Assembly: GCA_020736575.1 (NCBI GenBank)
Contig: JAGPYM010000001.1
Location: forward strand, 620,001-684,000
Reading direction: 5' to 3'
Length of the DNA stretch: 64,000 bases
From: Thelonectria olida
Lineage: Eukaryota > Ascomycota > Sordariomycetes > Hypocreales > Nectriaceae
A program made the position numbers and the translations under genes. Below the pieces are notes generated by a model. The model saw only the letters and a program-made list of their open reading frames with translations. It had not been told where the DNA came from and did not search any database. Of this stretch, positions 37,321 through 48,439 are shown one piece after another (position 1 is the stretch's first letter; each line of letters begins with the position of its first letter).

Positions 37321-38253
37321 GTTGTGTTGGTTGAGTAGTTCGTTTCGGTGGGTTGTTGGGGGTGAAACTGGAGAGTGTGCTTTCGCAAGGCGAGGCGGCC
37401 TGAAGAGGGCGAACGGAATCGACCACTCGTGGTTGGTGCGCAGGCAGAAAGGACAGCCTCCGGTGAAGTGGAGGCGGGGGAAGTCGGTGTCGGTGTTGCG
37501 AGGCTGCAACGGTGAGCAACGCGGTGCAGGTGTTTGTCCGGGAGATGTTTGGCACTGGTGAGACAGTCAGAGTTGGAGCTCAAGGAATCAAATCGAAGCA
37601 ACGTCGAAGACCTGAGGCCGATCACGCAAGCCTCTGGTTAACGAGGGCAATGATTCGATCTGTCGACGAACCAGCCAAACGAGGCGAACTGTCGTTGGGC
37701 CAAAGTGGCGCCAGTGCTACGGGCTGCGCTCTGGACAGCCGCCCATTGGATGCCGCCTCACCACCAAAGTCGACCCAAGACACGACGGCCTGTATTTCCA
37801 GGTGGGCTCCTTCCATTTGGCGGGGTGATTTCACTCACTGATCGGGAGTCCAGTGAGGGCGGGGCGGACCATTTACCGCTACCATGGCTGAGTAGGTAAC
37901 TAGCCCCCGCCCCTTTGACCACCGCCTGTGCCTAGGCCCAGCCCAGTCCTTGGCCTCGGCTCCCCTGTCGGATGGAAAGCTCGACCATGGAGATGGGTGA
38001 GCTGGCCATCCACGATGGGACGGGACCTTCCATGACTTTCTAAGTCGAAGTTTTATCACTTTTACGACCTCGCACTACCACATTCGCAGTCGCGTACTTC
38101 TTTACTTACCTCTAGCAAGTCCCGCAACTTTAGGCTTTTCGTACCGTCTTTTGTCTCGCGGTCCAGTCCAGCTTTCATCCCCCTCATCGTCGTGCGTTTT
38201 TGTCGGTGTCGGCCTGTGCATGTGGGGTTGCTTGACCTGTTGAAGAAGTCACC
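37321..38253. other. Divergent promoter region, UBC9 / PEX19
   Basis: About 930 bases between divergent start codons, GC-rich in the middle. Overlapping short frames on both strands look random. No gene recognised. Confidence 0.6.
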
Positions 38254-40106
38254 ATGACGGACGCAATCAAGGACGCGTCGGACGGCGCAAAGCAAGAAGA
38301 GACCCGGCCTGCTATTGGAGAGACGGAAGCTACACCAGAGAAGCTGCCCGTTGCCCCTACGGAACCGGAACCAGCCGTCGAAGAACTCAAACCAGATCAG
38401 GTGGCCGACAAGGTTGAAACAACACCCTCACAGACAAAGTCCGTGGAAGATGAGGCGGTTAAGACCACGCCTGTCGAGACAGAGCCCGTAAAGCCTGTCG
38501 AAGTTAAGCCAACCGAGGATGCCCCTGTCGAAACGCAACAGACCGAGTCGACACCATCTGAGGCCGTACACAAGGAAGTACCCCCTGTTGAGGTCAAGAC
38601 TACTGAGACCAAGACTGTGGCAATCAAGGATGGGGAGTCCGTAACCACAGAAACGAAATCTATTGAAATCAGGCCTGTGGGGGTCAAGTCAACCGAGGAG
38701 ACGTCCCCAGCTGAGGCGGCGCCAGACGAGTCGAAGCCTGTTGAGTCGGAGCCAGCTGAAGCAGAAACTGCCAAGACGGAACCTATCGAGGAAAAGTCTA
38801 AAAACGTTGAAATCACCAAGGAAGTTGAGCCAGAACCTAGTGAGGCGAAGCCCACCAAGGAAGAGGCTGTCAAGGAGGAGGCTGTCAAGGAGGAACCTGT
38901 CCATGAAGACATTGTCAAGGAGGAACCTATGAAGGAGGAACCTGTCACGGAGGAACCTATCAAGGAAGAAGCTGTCAAAGAGGAGGCTGTCAAGGAGGAA
39001 CCTCTTGAGGAGGAACCTATCAAGACGGAACCTGTGGAGCCAAAGCCCGTCGAGATGGCTGAGGAGTTCTCAGACCCAGACGAAGATGACTTGGATGACT
39101 TAGATGGTAAGTTACGTGCTACATCACGATATATCAACCTATGCTTACAGCCGTTGTCAGATATGCTTGATGACTTCTCGACTGTCAACCTGGACTCACA
39201 AAAGTCTCCTGTTGCTCCGAGCGCTCACAAATCAGAGGCTCCCAAGGCTGCCCCCTCCGGGAAACTACCAGAGCTTGATGAGTTCTCAGAGGAAGAGTTC
39301 GCAAAGCAGCTACAAGCTGGCATGGCTGATCTGTTAGGCGAGATGGAGAAATCAGTATGTCCATATCTCACTTAGACACCATTTACGAGCAAACGGCTTA
39401 CACTTTCACAGCCGGACATGCAGGCACAGTTTGAAGACATGTTCAAACAAATCGCTGCGTCAGAAGGAATTTCAGACCCTGCTGCGCCCAGCACTTCCGC
39501 AAAGCCGGCTCCTCCGCCCTCCGCCGAAGACGCATCCTTCCAAGAGACCATACGTAGGACCATGGAGCGCTTGCAGGGTTCCGGCGAACAAGCAACTGCC
39601 GCGGCTGCTTCGGGCGGTGCCGACGACTTCATGTCTGAGATGCTCAAACAACTAGGATCGGGCGACCTCGGCGCACTAGGCGGAGAGGAGAATGAGGAGG
39701 ACTTCTCAAAGATACTCATGGGTATGATGGAGCAGCTTACTAACAAAGAGATCTTATACGAACCCATGAAGGAACTCGACCAGAAGTTCCCTGGGTGGCT
39801 TGCCAAGAATCGTAGCACCACACCTAAGGAGGACCTGAAGCGATATGAGGAACAACGGACCGTTGTCCGGGAGATTGTGGCTAAATTCGAGGAGAGAACC
39901 TACTCGGATTCGAATGCGGCGGACCGGGAATTCATCGTCGACAGGATGCAAAAGGTATGGCATTGACCCCTCCGTGTACTCCCCAACTCTAACACTCACA
40001 ATCACAGATGCAAGCGGCAGGGTCGCCTCCTGCAGATTTGGTGGGAGACATGCCCTCTGCCCAGGAGGCCTTGAACCCAACGGATGAATCTTGCAATCCA
40101 CAGTAA
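38254..40106 (+). CDS. PEX19: Peroxin Pex19 with long repetitive acidic N-terminal extension
   Basis: The exons are 38254-39106, 39161-39354, 39412-39954 and 40008-40106, giving 562 residues. Pex19 is the cytosolic chaperone and receptor for peroxisomal membrane proteins. The conserved part starts near residue 272 (D-P-D-E-D-D-L-D-D-L-D, M-L-D-D-F). It continues with D-E-F-S-E-E-E-F-A-K-Q-L, the F-Q-E-T-I-R-R-T-M helix, Q-L-T-N-K-E-I-L-Y-E-P-M-K-E-L and the cargo-binding helices. The C-terminus is C-N-P-Q, a CaaX box favouring farnesylation. The first 270 residues are a Glu/Pro/Lys/Thr/Val-rich, presumably disordered stretch that includes a 5-residue repeat; from memory, other fungal Pex19 proteins have a far shorter N-terminus. 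Intron 1 is 54 bases with no in-frame stop, so its retention would add 18 residues. Confidence 0.92.
38854..39033 (+). repeat. 15-base tandem repeat coding V-K-E-E-[AP] in PEX19
   Basis: Twelve consecutive, in-frame, degenerate 15-base units encode pentapeptides such as TKEEA, VKEEA, VKEEP, MKEEP, VTEEP, IKEEA and IKTEP (residues 201-260 of Pex19). Third-base and some residue differences show the array is not freshly amplified. Upstream residues show looser P-V-E-x-K-x repetition. Confidence 0.85.
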
Positions 40107-40307
40107 ATAGTCGTTCTGGGTGCTCTTATCCACGCCTCTATATACCCTTCCAAAATCATACCTTCCAAAGTGGTAGTCGTACAGTGTCAATTACATGAAC
40201 TTGCATCGCCCAAACGCCCATCGCTTATCCCTTTAACCTTAACCTGGTAACCGTGGCGCCAAAAATACACTGAGGACCCATTTGATCCATCAAGTGCGGG
40301 ACTCCAT

Positions 40308-41058
40308 TCATGAAGTCAAATCCATCTGATCTGATGAATCTGTATGGAAGTCATGGTGCTGTGACTGGCTTGCGGAAAGTTCGTTGAATAGGTTGTCCCA
40401 GTCGTCTTCTGAATATGAGGGTGAGGGAGGTCGTTGTCCGTTCGTCACCTCCTGCTCCACGTAAGACGCAATCATGGCTTCGAGTTCGTCTTCCTCGGTA
40501 ATAGGGTCCATCGTCATATCGTCTTCTTTGGAAATGTTGCAGATTTTCGTCTCCTGCTCAAACATGGCAGCATCTTCAATATCTGCCTCGGAGACCTCGG
40601 GCGCGTCATGAGATAGTTGACCTTGGTTGGCCAGAAAGTTGTTCTTCAGGAACTGTTCCAGATTGTCAGCGACGTCATAATTTGTAGCGGCTGCGGCGCG
40701 AAAGTACCTGGCCCTCAATGTCTCTTCTCTGCCATGCCTTGTTGCTGCTCTTCTCTCGTACATTTTGCAAGAACAGCTTTCGTCGGCTCTCCTGGGCTTC
40801 CTCGCGTCTCCGAACAACGGGATTGGGACGCGTTGGGCGCGAAGAAAACTTGAACTTGGGAGGTTGAATAGGCGAGGATTGAATTTGTCGCTGGGGAAGC
40901 GTGTTCTTCTCGATTGGCGACAGTGGCGATGACGCGCGAATGGGTGAAGATGAGAGAGGCGATGGGACGGATGGTCGGTGGTCCCAAGAACCAGAGAAGA
41001 TTGGTGAGGGAGCAAATGACAGCATCTTTTCGGCTGTTGTGTCGTTTCTGCTTTGCAT
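40308..41058 (-). CDS. Uncharacterised protein with Arg-rich segment and acidic C-terminus
   Basis: I do not recognise the family. The exons are 41058-40708 and 40652-40308, giving 231 residues. The 55-base intron has donor GTACTT, branch GCTGAC and acceptor ACAG, and joins D-I-E-G-Q to F-L-K-N-N-F in phase. The protein starts M-Q-S-R-N-D, then has a Ser/Pro-rich stretch (P-S-V-P-S-P-L-S-S-S-P-I-R-A-S-S-P-L) and a strongly basic helix-like segment (V-R-R-R-E-E-A-Q-E-S-R-R-K-L). It ends in a long acidic tail (E-E-D-E-L-E-A-M-I-A-S-Y-V-E-Q-E). The frame stays open upstream with in-frame ATGs at 41496 and 41505, which would give up to 380 residues. I chose 41058 because an AT-rich, leader-like stretch precedes it and the longer form would leave only about 35 bases to the divergent kinase start. 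A nuclear role is a guess. Confidence 0.6.
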
Positions 41059-41540
41059 AGATTGTAAGTCGATAATTGAGAGTGTGTTATTGAAATCAAT
41101 AAAAACGGCAGTTGTGTTGGGGATGTGCTTGGTTGGGAGTACAGGTTGATGGACGTGGGCTGGCAGAGGCACTTGACGCGGTTGTGACACGCTCGCGCTG
41201 TCACGTGTTTGGCGTAAATATCCCGTCGAGGTGGCGCTAGGCACGTTTAAGACGGGAGGCGGAACGAAATACGGAGATGCCCTGAAATCTGGAAGTGGGT
41301 GGGGCGATGTTGAAGTTCGCTCCGATCCCAGCCGACGGGAATTGGCCAAACTGGACGGACGGAGGCTGTCGGTGAACTCGGCACACCGAAGGAAAAACTT
41401 GCGACCTTGACTGACGACATGACCTGAGTCCGGTATTGTGTGTGCATCATTGTTTTTGTCTGCTTCCGTTTGCCATCCTAGAATGAGGAATCGCATTCTC
41501 CCCATCTCTCTTACCCGCTGTTGAGTGCTTCGGCGGCCTG
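41059..41540. other. Divergent region, unknown protein / ABC1 kinase
   Basis: About 480 bases, either a shared promoter or, if the longer start is right, N-terminal coding sequence of the minus-strand gene. The minus-strand frame is open throughout. Confidence 0.5.
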
Positions 41541-43447
41541 ATGAACTCGTTTTCCGTCTCTGCCTTTGCGACCCGAATTGGCGCTCGACAATGGACCTGC
41601 TCAACATGTCGGAGCCAATTGCTCCGCGGTAATCCCTTCCGAAACGTCGGCGCAAGAGGATTCGCCTCTGGGAAGGGTTCGCGAGGCAGCCACGGGTCGA
41701 AATCGAATCCCGGTCGAATCGTCTTATATGCCTCGACAGGCACGGCCGTAGCCGCGGTTGGCGCGGGCACCTTAGCCTTTACCGACGAGATCAAGAATGG
41801 ATATGAGGCAGCCGAACGGACTGGACGAGTGGCTGCGGCTCTGGCAATTTGCATCAACGAGTACGACGCAATCGATTCCTTCCGACACCGGACTTTTGGC
41901 TAACGACGCCCCAGTTACCGGACGACGTTGAATGCGAGGGCGACTCTTGAAGATCCGGCCGAGCAAGATAAGGTGCTGAATGCCTGTCACAAGCGATGCG
42001 CCGAACGGACTTTTGTAGTTCTAGAGAAGAATGGCGGCATCTTTATTAAGCTTGGGCAGCACCTGGTGAGTCTTGAGAATCTTCAATATAGAGGGCATTA
42101 TCCTAATAAGGCTTATAGAGCGCCATGAACTACCTGCTCCCGCCCGAATGGACAACGACGTTTGTCCCACTACAAGACAAATGCCCCGTTTCCTCTTTCG
42201 AGTCTGTCGAGAATATGTATCGTCGAGACACAGGAGAGGAACTTTGGGACTACTTTTCCGAGTTTGCAAGCGAGCCCATTGGCGCAGCGTCACTGGCCCA
42301 GGTACATCTTGCAACTATCAAGGAGTCCGGTCGCAAAGTCGCTGTCAAAGTACAACATCCCGAATTAGAGGCATTCGCCCCGCTAGATCTCTCCCTAACT
42401 CGATATACATTTACGACATTGAAGCGATTCTTCCCAGAGTACGACTTGGAGTGGCTATCCTCGGAGATGGACGTCTCGCTGCCCAAGGAATTGGACTTTC
42501 AGGAGGAGGAGCACAATGCTCGTCGCATGAAGGAATACTTTGCGAAAATCCCAGAGCTGCCCTTAGTCATCCCTGACGTCATATGGGCCAAGAAACGCAT
42601 CCTCGTGATGGCTTGCGAGTCTGGGCATCGTCTTGATGACCTCGAGTATCTGGACAAGAACGGCATCGACCGCGATGAGGTCTCGGCCAACCTAGCACGA
42701 ATCTTCAATGAGATGATCTTTGGTAACGGCGCACCTTTACACTGCGACCCTCACGGCGGAAACATTGCCATTCGCAAGAACACATCACGCCGTAAGCTAG
42801 GTCGCGGGCCCAATTTTGACGTGATACTCTACGACCATGGACTTTACCGTGATATTGAGCTTCCCCTTCGAAGATCGTACGCCAAGATGTGGCTTGCGGT
42901 CATTGATGGAGACATGGATCGCATGAAGAAGTACGCCCACGAAGTCGCCGGCATCACTGACAAGGACTTTCCTCTGTTTGCCTCAGCTATCACTGGTCGA
43001 GACTACAGCGTCGTCAGCCAGGAGGGGTCCATTCTCCGAACCCGCACATCCGAAGAGGAAAAGAACATAACCGGCGCACTTCAAGATGGCCTCATCGTCG
43101 ACCTCGTTGGCCTGCTCGGCCGCGTACCACGCATCATCCTCCTGATTCTCAAAACGAACGACCTCACGCGGAGTCTAGACGAGAACCTGCAGACCTCGCA
43201 GGGTCCGATCCGCACATTTATGATTCTGGCGCGGTACTGCACCCGCACCGTCTTCCACGAGCAATTGGAGGAAATTCGTCAGCGCGGGTCGCTACTGTGG
43301 CCGCCCAACGCCGTGCGGGTGTTTGCCGCCTGGGTCGGCTTCCTGCGTGTAGAGGTCAAGTTAGAGGCGTTTGAGTTATGGCTAGCTATGAAAAGAGCAT
43401 TGGGGTTTAAAAGCATCGAGTTTGCCGGTCCTCCTTTGAGAGAGTGA
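41541..43447 (+). CDS. MCP2: ABC1/ADCK-family atypical kinase, mitochondrial (Mcp2/Cqd2-like)
   Basis: The exons are 41541-41860, 41915-42065 and 42119-43447, giving 599 residues. The family contains UbiB/Coq8-like atypical kinases. The yeast relative Mcp2 (Cqd2) sits in the mitochondrial inner membrane and affects lipid and coenzyme Q distribution. Seen here: an Arg/Ser-rich presequence-like start, one membrane segment (residues about 60-80, I-V-L-Y-A-S-T-G-T-A-V-A), the K-L-G-Q motif at 152-155, the Ala-rich loop E-P-I-G-A-A-S-L-A-Q-V-H, V-A-V-K-V-Q-H-P, L-D-F-Q-E-E-E-H-N-A, H-C-D-P-H-G-G-N-I and D-H-G-L-Y-R-D. All the usual residues for nucleotide binding are present. Choosing the Mcp2 branch over the sister Cqd1 rests on overall resemblance. 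Confidence 0.88.
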
Positions 43448-46259
43448 TGCCCAGACTCATATACACATAGAATAGACATAATTGCATACTCCTGATCAAC
43501 ACTCAGCTCTCTAATGTGTTACGAGAATATTCGTCCTTTCATATAAAGCAAGGAGGAGTCACGGTACGGCGTTGTAATACATACGAAGTCAAGGGACCCT
43601 TTCAGCCTTGTTGTGTTTCCGCATGCCACCCACCTTATTCAAGGTATGCGTTGCACCTACAACCAATACAGCATTGACCAAAAAGGCTTTGTAATATCTA
43701 GCAGGCCAACGCGTGGGTCGAGCAGACCCCTGCGATGGGTTGAAGCCCAAGAATCTTGCTGATAATGAATTTTTTTACGAGATTGAGAGTTGTGCGCTCG
43801 TGAGACTCTTCCACCATCATTGAGCGAACCAGGCTCCATTCTGTTATCCTAGTGGTGTCGTCTGAAGACACGAACAGCTGCTGTGAGACGGTCAGATGGG
43901 AAGGGTTGGGTCAATGTAGCACCTATCAGTGAGGATAACATGTCTAGGATACATGATCATCCAACATGTCTGTCACTTCCGCCTTTTCACCACGAGATAT
44001 GCAAAAGGCGACCACGCCGAGGCGGAGCTGGCAAACGGCATGCCAAACTGAGGCTTTTGTCAAGTCGGAGTGGTGTTGGAGATGGATGCAATGTCTCGCT
44101 GGGTCGCGATGAAGGATCAGCTCGGTGACTGGTTTGGATGACTCGCCCATGTCGGTGTGCAGGGCAGATAACGGCCGCAGGTTGGGTGGCTTCTCGAAAC
44201 ACCATAGAAGGTTGGGCGTTTCTTTACACATCGGTCCCCATAAGTAATCGTCATTGTGTGCTGCTCGTGGTCTTCGGTTAGTGCCTATCCGAGACCGTAG
44301 CTGCATATCCATTCGCCTTGTGCATGAGAGATATAATGAAGGTGGTGTGTGACAATGCTGACCAGAATATACAGTACATGAATGGCAAGGGAGAAGAGGG
44401 ATCAAGAGACAAGCGTGTCTCCTCCGAGGGTGCCGCCTAAGCGTGCCACGCGCCGGCCGGGACCCAATGGTGACAGAACGGCCCCCAGAACAGCACAGAG
44501 AGACAGGTCCGGATATGGCAGCTCAGGTTGGGCGGCATATGCGAGACAAGGCAAGGAATCAACAATGGCTCTTTGACCTTGTTGTTGTTGGTGATGCGGC
44601 TCATCACCGACTGACTACCTGACACTATCACATCAGCATGGGTGAAGTGAGACACAATGACGAAAGCCGTGCAACAAGGACAGTGTCAAGAAGCCATGGG
44701 CTCGCGATCAGCACGTGGGAAGAGAGCCCTAGAGGACGAAGAATGTAGACGGGCGCAAGTCATTGGCTAGGTTGGCGGGATGCCCGAATCTGACAATCTT
44801 GGGCTTCGGAGATATCATCGCCTGGCTGCCTTGGCCTATGCCTATCTCGCATGCCTAGACGTGCTAGAGTGCGACGTAGTCTCGGACAGTAACTCGCCCG
44901 ACTATGGTTTTTTTTTTTTTTTTTTTTGTTGAGAGGGGTAATTAATTTCTTGAGCTGCCCTCAACCGCTCCAGCCTCCATGCACACGCAGGAGTGGAGAT
45001 GTCACTCACTCGATATGGGCGGCTGCGCTATCTATGGCATCCTCGTCTCGAGTGTTCTAGCGCAATCCTCGGGGCGGGGTAGCTATTCGTAATTCGAGAG
45101 CGTTGTAGCGAAGCTGTTGCCGTCCGTTGTCGAAAGGGAGAAAAAGAAAAAGGCCCGTCTGCGGCTCGGTCGCGGACTTGCTCGGAGCTGATGGAGAAAT
45201 ATTTGTTGTCATACCTGTTAGCGAGAGGAAAAGCTGGCATGTGCAGAACAGTGGGGGGTTCCTTTCCATTGAGATGGAGGGATGCACTGGTGTTTAGGTG
45301 TGATGGAAGTGAGGCTTTGATCTGCTTGGTCCGATGGCGGGGTAAGTCTAGTACATAGGGACTTGTGCATGGCTGCAGTAGGGCGAAAAGGAGACCGAAC
45401 TCGCAGATGCATACATATTCGAGACAAGAGAGGAGGAGGAGGGAATTATTTTTGGGCGTCCATCCTATGGGAACCAAGGGGAATGAGAGCATGACGAGGC
45501 CCAGACGGGCGGCAAAGTGAGGCAGCAGTGGCCAGCGCGAAACAGGAGAGCACAACCAAGACATGGCCCGATTCTCGAGCATGAGAAGCTGAGAATGCCA
45601 TTCACCGGCTTCCTTATCCATCCACCATTCAGGGACATGGGCATCTGTCGATGGTCCATGGGTACTATGCACTCCATATTCCGGGACAACATCCATATCA
45701 CACAACATGCTATCCCAGGGACCTTCTCTGTGTCCTTCAAAAGGGGTTGCGCAGACCAGATGAGAAACCTCGCTTGCATCTCTCCGGGGTCGCATTGTGC
45801 GCTGACTTTGCGCCCATGTGAGGTCATGGTGCCGCCGTTCCCGACTGAGCCTTCGACCAGGGAATGCCCGATGCGTCGAATCGTGGGGGTCTGGGGCCCT
45901 GTCAATTGCCCACCTTGCTATCATGAGTGACACTATTGGGTAAACATGGTCCTTCGGGCCTTTAGGGCCTGGCAGGCAATGGCGTGCCTCACATGTAAAG
46001 CGTTATTGCTGTTACGACAAAGAGGGCCAAGCCTTACTCGAGCCCGCAGCGACACGGCCGGACTGCGGACGACGGACGACGGATTATCATCCCTTTAATA
46101 AACGGGCACCCTTTGTGTTGTTTCTCTCGGTCCTTTTTCCTTTATATCTTCAAACCTCTGCCGACTTCTCCCAGCTTGTCCAGGTTATTCATTCACCCTT
46201 AGAGTCCAATATAACTTCACTCGCTACTGCCTACCTACTACCATCAACAACTCCAAACC
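43448..46259. other. Gene-poor stretch, 2.8 kb
   Basis: No supported gene. It includes a T20 run at 44908-44927. A minus-strand frame of 301 codons (45028-45933) is open without introns but has random-looking composition and no recognisable domain. The last 150 bases are CT-rich with TTTAATAAA-like and CCTTTATAT stretches, suiting the promoter and leader of the next gene. Confidence 0.5.
44908..44927. repeat. T20 homopolymer
   Basis: Twenty consecutive T inside the gene-poor region. Such tracts can exclude nucleosomes, but no gene start lies close. The exact length is likely variable. Confidence 0.8.
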
Positions 46260-46967
46260 ATGCACGCTACCAACATCCCCCCAACGCACCCCAAGAGGGC
46301 TGCCCTCATCGATAGCATCTCCAGCCTCTCCGACCCTCTCTCCTCCATGTCCTCCATGTTCTCTCTCGTCTACCTCCTGACCTTGGCTTATCAAGTCCGG
46401 ACTCCCCTCCCCTCTAACCAGGAGCGCCTCCTCACCCTCATGCACACCATGACCATGTCACCACCAGCCTCAAAGAGACACGAACAACAACCTGTGCCCT
46501 CAAACTCCCACGCGGACAGGACCTATGCTCGCGGGGAGATTCTAAACTCCTTTATTCACTTCTTGAGCCCGGTCCTCAACGGCATGGCTGGCATGCTCGA
46601 ACTTCTCCAGGCCGTCGACGCCTTTTCAAAACCCGAGGACTTTCGCGAGTTCTGGAGCCTCGAGGGAAGCAACCTCATTAGAGAATTCATCGAGAGCGGA
46701 GGTCCTCTCCGACGGTGCATGGAGGGCTACGATGTCCCCTTCCTCGATGCCTTTGTCCAGGACCCGACCTGTCGAATAGCCCTCGGAAAGAACAAGGGCC
46801 TGTTGCTGGTGCCCGGAGACGCCAAGGTTGGCGACTCTGTGTGGTGGGACGAAGAGGACGAGTGCTTTACCGTGTCGAGACAAGGGGAAGACGCCATGAA
46901 TACCGGTGAGGCCCGTCTTGAGGATGGATCATGGCGGGCAGCCTTGGAGGTGCAATCTGCTACCTAA
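46260..46967 (+). CDS. Hypothetical 235-residue protein
   Basis: Single exon starting M-H-A-T-N-I-P-P behind a CT-rich leader with an AACC-ATG context; codon usage looks coding. I do not recognise the family. Residues about 40-60 contain a hydrophobic stretch (M-F-S-L-V-Y-L-L-T-L-A-Y). A helical region follows (I-L-N-S-F-I-H-F-L-S-P-V-L-N-G-M). The C-terminal part reads R-I-A-L-G-K-N-K-G-L-L-L-V-P-G-D-A-K-V-G-D-S-V-W-W, faintly like the small beta-rich end of HET-domain proteins. There is no HET core, so a relation is only a guess. There are no signal peptide and no obvious catalytic motif. Confidence 0.6.
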   Translation: MHATNIPPTHPKRAALIDSISSLSDPLSSMSSMFSLVYLLTLAYQVRTPLPSNQERLLTLMHTMTMSPPASKRHEQQPVPSNSHADRTYARGEILNSFIHFLSPVLNGMAGMLELLQAVDAFSKPEDFREFWSLEGSNLIREFIESGGPLRRCMEGYDVPFLDAFVQDPTCRIALGKNKGLLLVPGDAKVGDSVWWDEEDECFTVSRQGEDAMNTGEARLEDGSWRAALEVQSAT

Positions 46968-47497
46968 AGATACATATCATGGGACCTTGACGAGACATGA
47001 CTTTTCACAAGCGACGGCGCGACGGATTTTCTCCCTTTTATTTTTCAGCAGCATGTTTAATGTTTTTTTTTTCCCTTGGGTGGGATCAAACGATGGATTG
47101 GCAACAAATTTGTGGGAACTTGACTTGGAGGGCATCCAGCTATCGAGATTAGGCAAAGGCGTTTCGTTGCGTTGTTTGGCTTGGGTTGATATTTTGGTTG
47201 GGGTTGATTAGAATTATTATTAAGTTATCTTTTACGTAGGTTCATTAGTTGAACAAAGTTGAAACACCCCTCCAGCCCTCTTGCAGAATGCATATGCGCC
47301 ATGATGCACCTCACCTCATCTTGGTTTCTATTTTCCATTTCCATTATTAGTGGCACAGTGCCAGCATCTTTATCCCTGAACCGTGTTGCATCCACTTTTC
47401 TTCTGGCCTTGCCTTTTCGAGTAGCTACTTGGTCTAGCTTCCAGCTTCGCATCTTCCGTCTCGTTAGCTGTGAACTCAATCAACTTCAGCCGTCACG
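46968..47497. other. Intergenic, 530 bases
   Basis: The 3' flank of the hypothetical gene and promoter of the FHA gene, T-rich in its first half. No gene seen. Confidence 0.6.
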
Positions 47498-48439
47498 ATG
47501 GCATCCGACGAAGAAGGCGATGGCCGTGCCCGCAGGAGGCGCTACGACGATGATGAAGCAGAAGGGAGTCGGCGCCGGGAGAAAGACCATGGTGACAAAC
47601 GATCCACACAATCAGACCGCGATGCCCATCGACATCCTCGACGCAGATCCCGCGACCGACGCGACCGACACGAGAGACACCGTTCCCGCTCGCCAAAAAG
47701 CTCAAGGCGGAGGTCTCGAAGCAGAGACCCCGACCGCCGTCGAGATCGGGACCGAGACCGAGATCGAGAACCAAGACGTCGACGGTCGCGCGAAGGAGAA
47801 AAGGATTCTCGCCGCAGACGGAATGGCGACGGGGACAACGACCAAGACGACAAACAAGTCGTCAAGCGGAACCCTCTAAAACGGAACGGCCCCCTGCCTT
47901 CTCAAGACGACTCTTTTGCCATTACAAATGGCGAAGAGCCCGAGAAGCCCAAAGAGAAGCCCAACTTCGGCAACAGTGGCGTTCTGGCAGCAGCGTCCAA
48001 CTCAGTCGCGCAGGCAGACGGATCGAAAATCATTCTCAAGTACCATGAGCCGCCCGAGGCGCGGAAACCACCGCCCCGAGACGTGTGGAAACTGTTTGTC
48101 TTTAAGGGAGGTGACATGGTGGACACGATTGATCTCAGTGGGAGGAGTTGCTGGCTGGTCGGGCGCGACGCGGCCGTGGTAGACCTGCCCGCAGAGCATC
48201 CCAGCCTCAGCAAGCAGCATGCGGTGATTCAGTTTCGGTACACGGAGAAGAGGAACGAATTTGGGGACAAGCTTGGCAAAGTGAAGCCTTACCTCATCGA
48301 CCTCGAGAGTGCAAACGGCACGGTTTTGAACGATGACAAGATTCCCCAGAGCAGGTATCTGGAGCTTAGGGACAAGGACATGATTCAGTTTGGGCACAGC
48401 ACGAGGGAGTACGTTGTCATGCTCGCGCCTCGGGATTAA
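47498..48439 (+). CDS. PML1: FHA-domain pre-mRNA retention/splicing factor (Pml1/SNIP1-like)
   Basis: Single exon, 313 residues. The first 110 residues are Arg/Asp/Ser-rich with many R-D and R-S dipeptides, typical of splicing proteins. A short linker holds the K-I-I-L-K-Y-H-E-P-P-E-A-R-K-P-P peptide found just before the FHA fold in SNIP1/Pml1. The FHA domain (residues about 200-312) shows W-L-V-G-R-D, H-P-S-L-S-K-Q-H-A-V-I-Q-F and L-E-S-A-N-G-T-V-L-N. Those are the phosphothreonine-binding Arg, Ser/His and Asn. Pml1 belongs to the RES complex, which keeps unspliced pre-mRNA in the nucleus and binds the activated spliceosome. The absence of introns is notable in this intron-rich window. Confidence 0.9.
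   Translation: MASDEEGDGRARRRRYDDDEAEGSRRREKDHGDKRSTQSDRDAHRHPRRRSRDRRDRHERHRSRSPKSSRRRSRSRDPDRRRDRDRDRDREPRRRRSREGEKDSRRRRNGDGDNDQDDKQVVKRNPLKRNGPLPSQDDSFAITNGEEPEKPKEKPNFGNSGVLAAASNSVAQADGSKIILKYHEPPEARKPPPRDVWKLFVFKGGDMVDTIDLSGRSCWLVGRDAAVVDLPAEHPSLSKQHAVIQFRYTEKRNEFGDKLGKVKPYLIDLESANGTVLNDDKIPQSRYLELRDKDMIQFGHSTREYVVMLAPRD

Noticed and set aside
45028..45933. 301-codon minus-strand frame
   Set aside because: No domain, odd composition rich in His, Pro and Arg, no plausible leader; kept only as a note in the findings.
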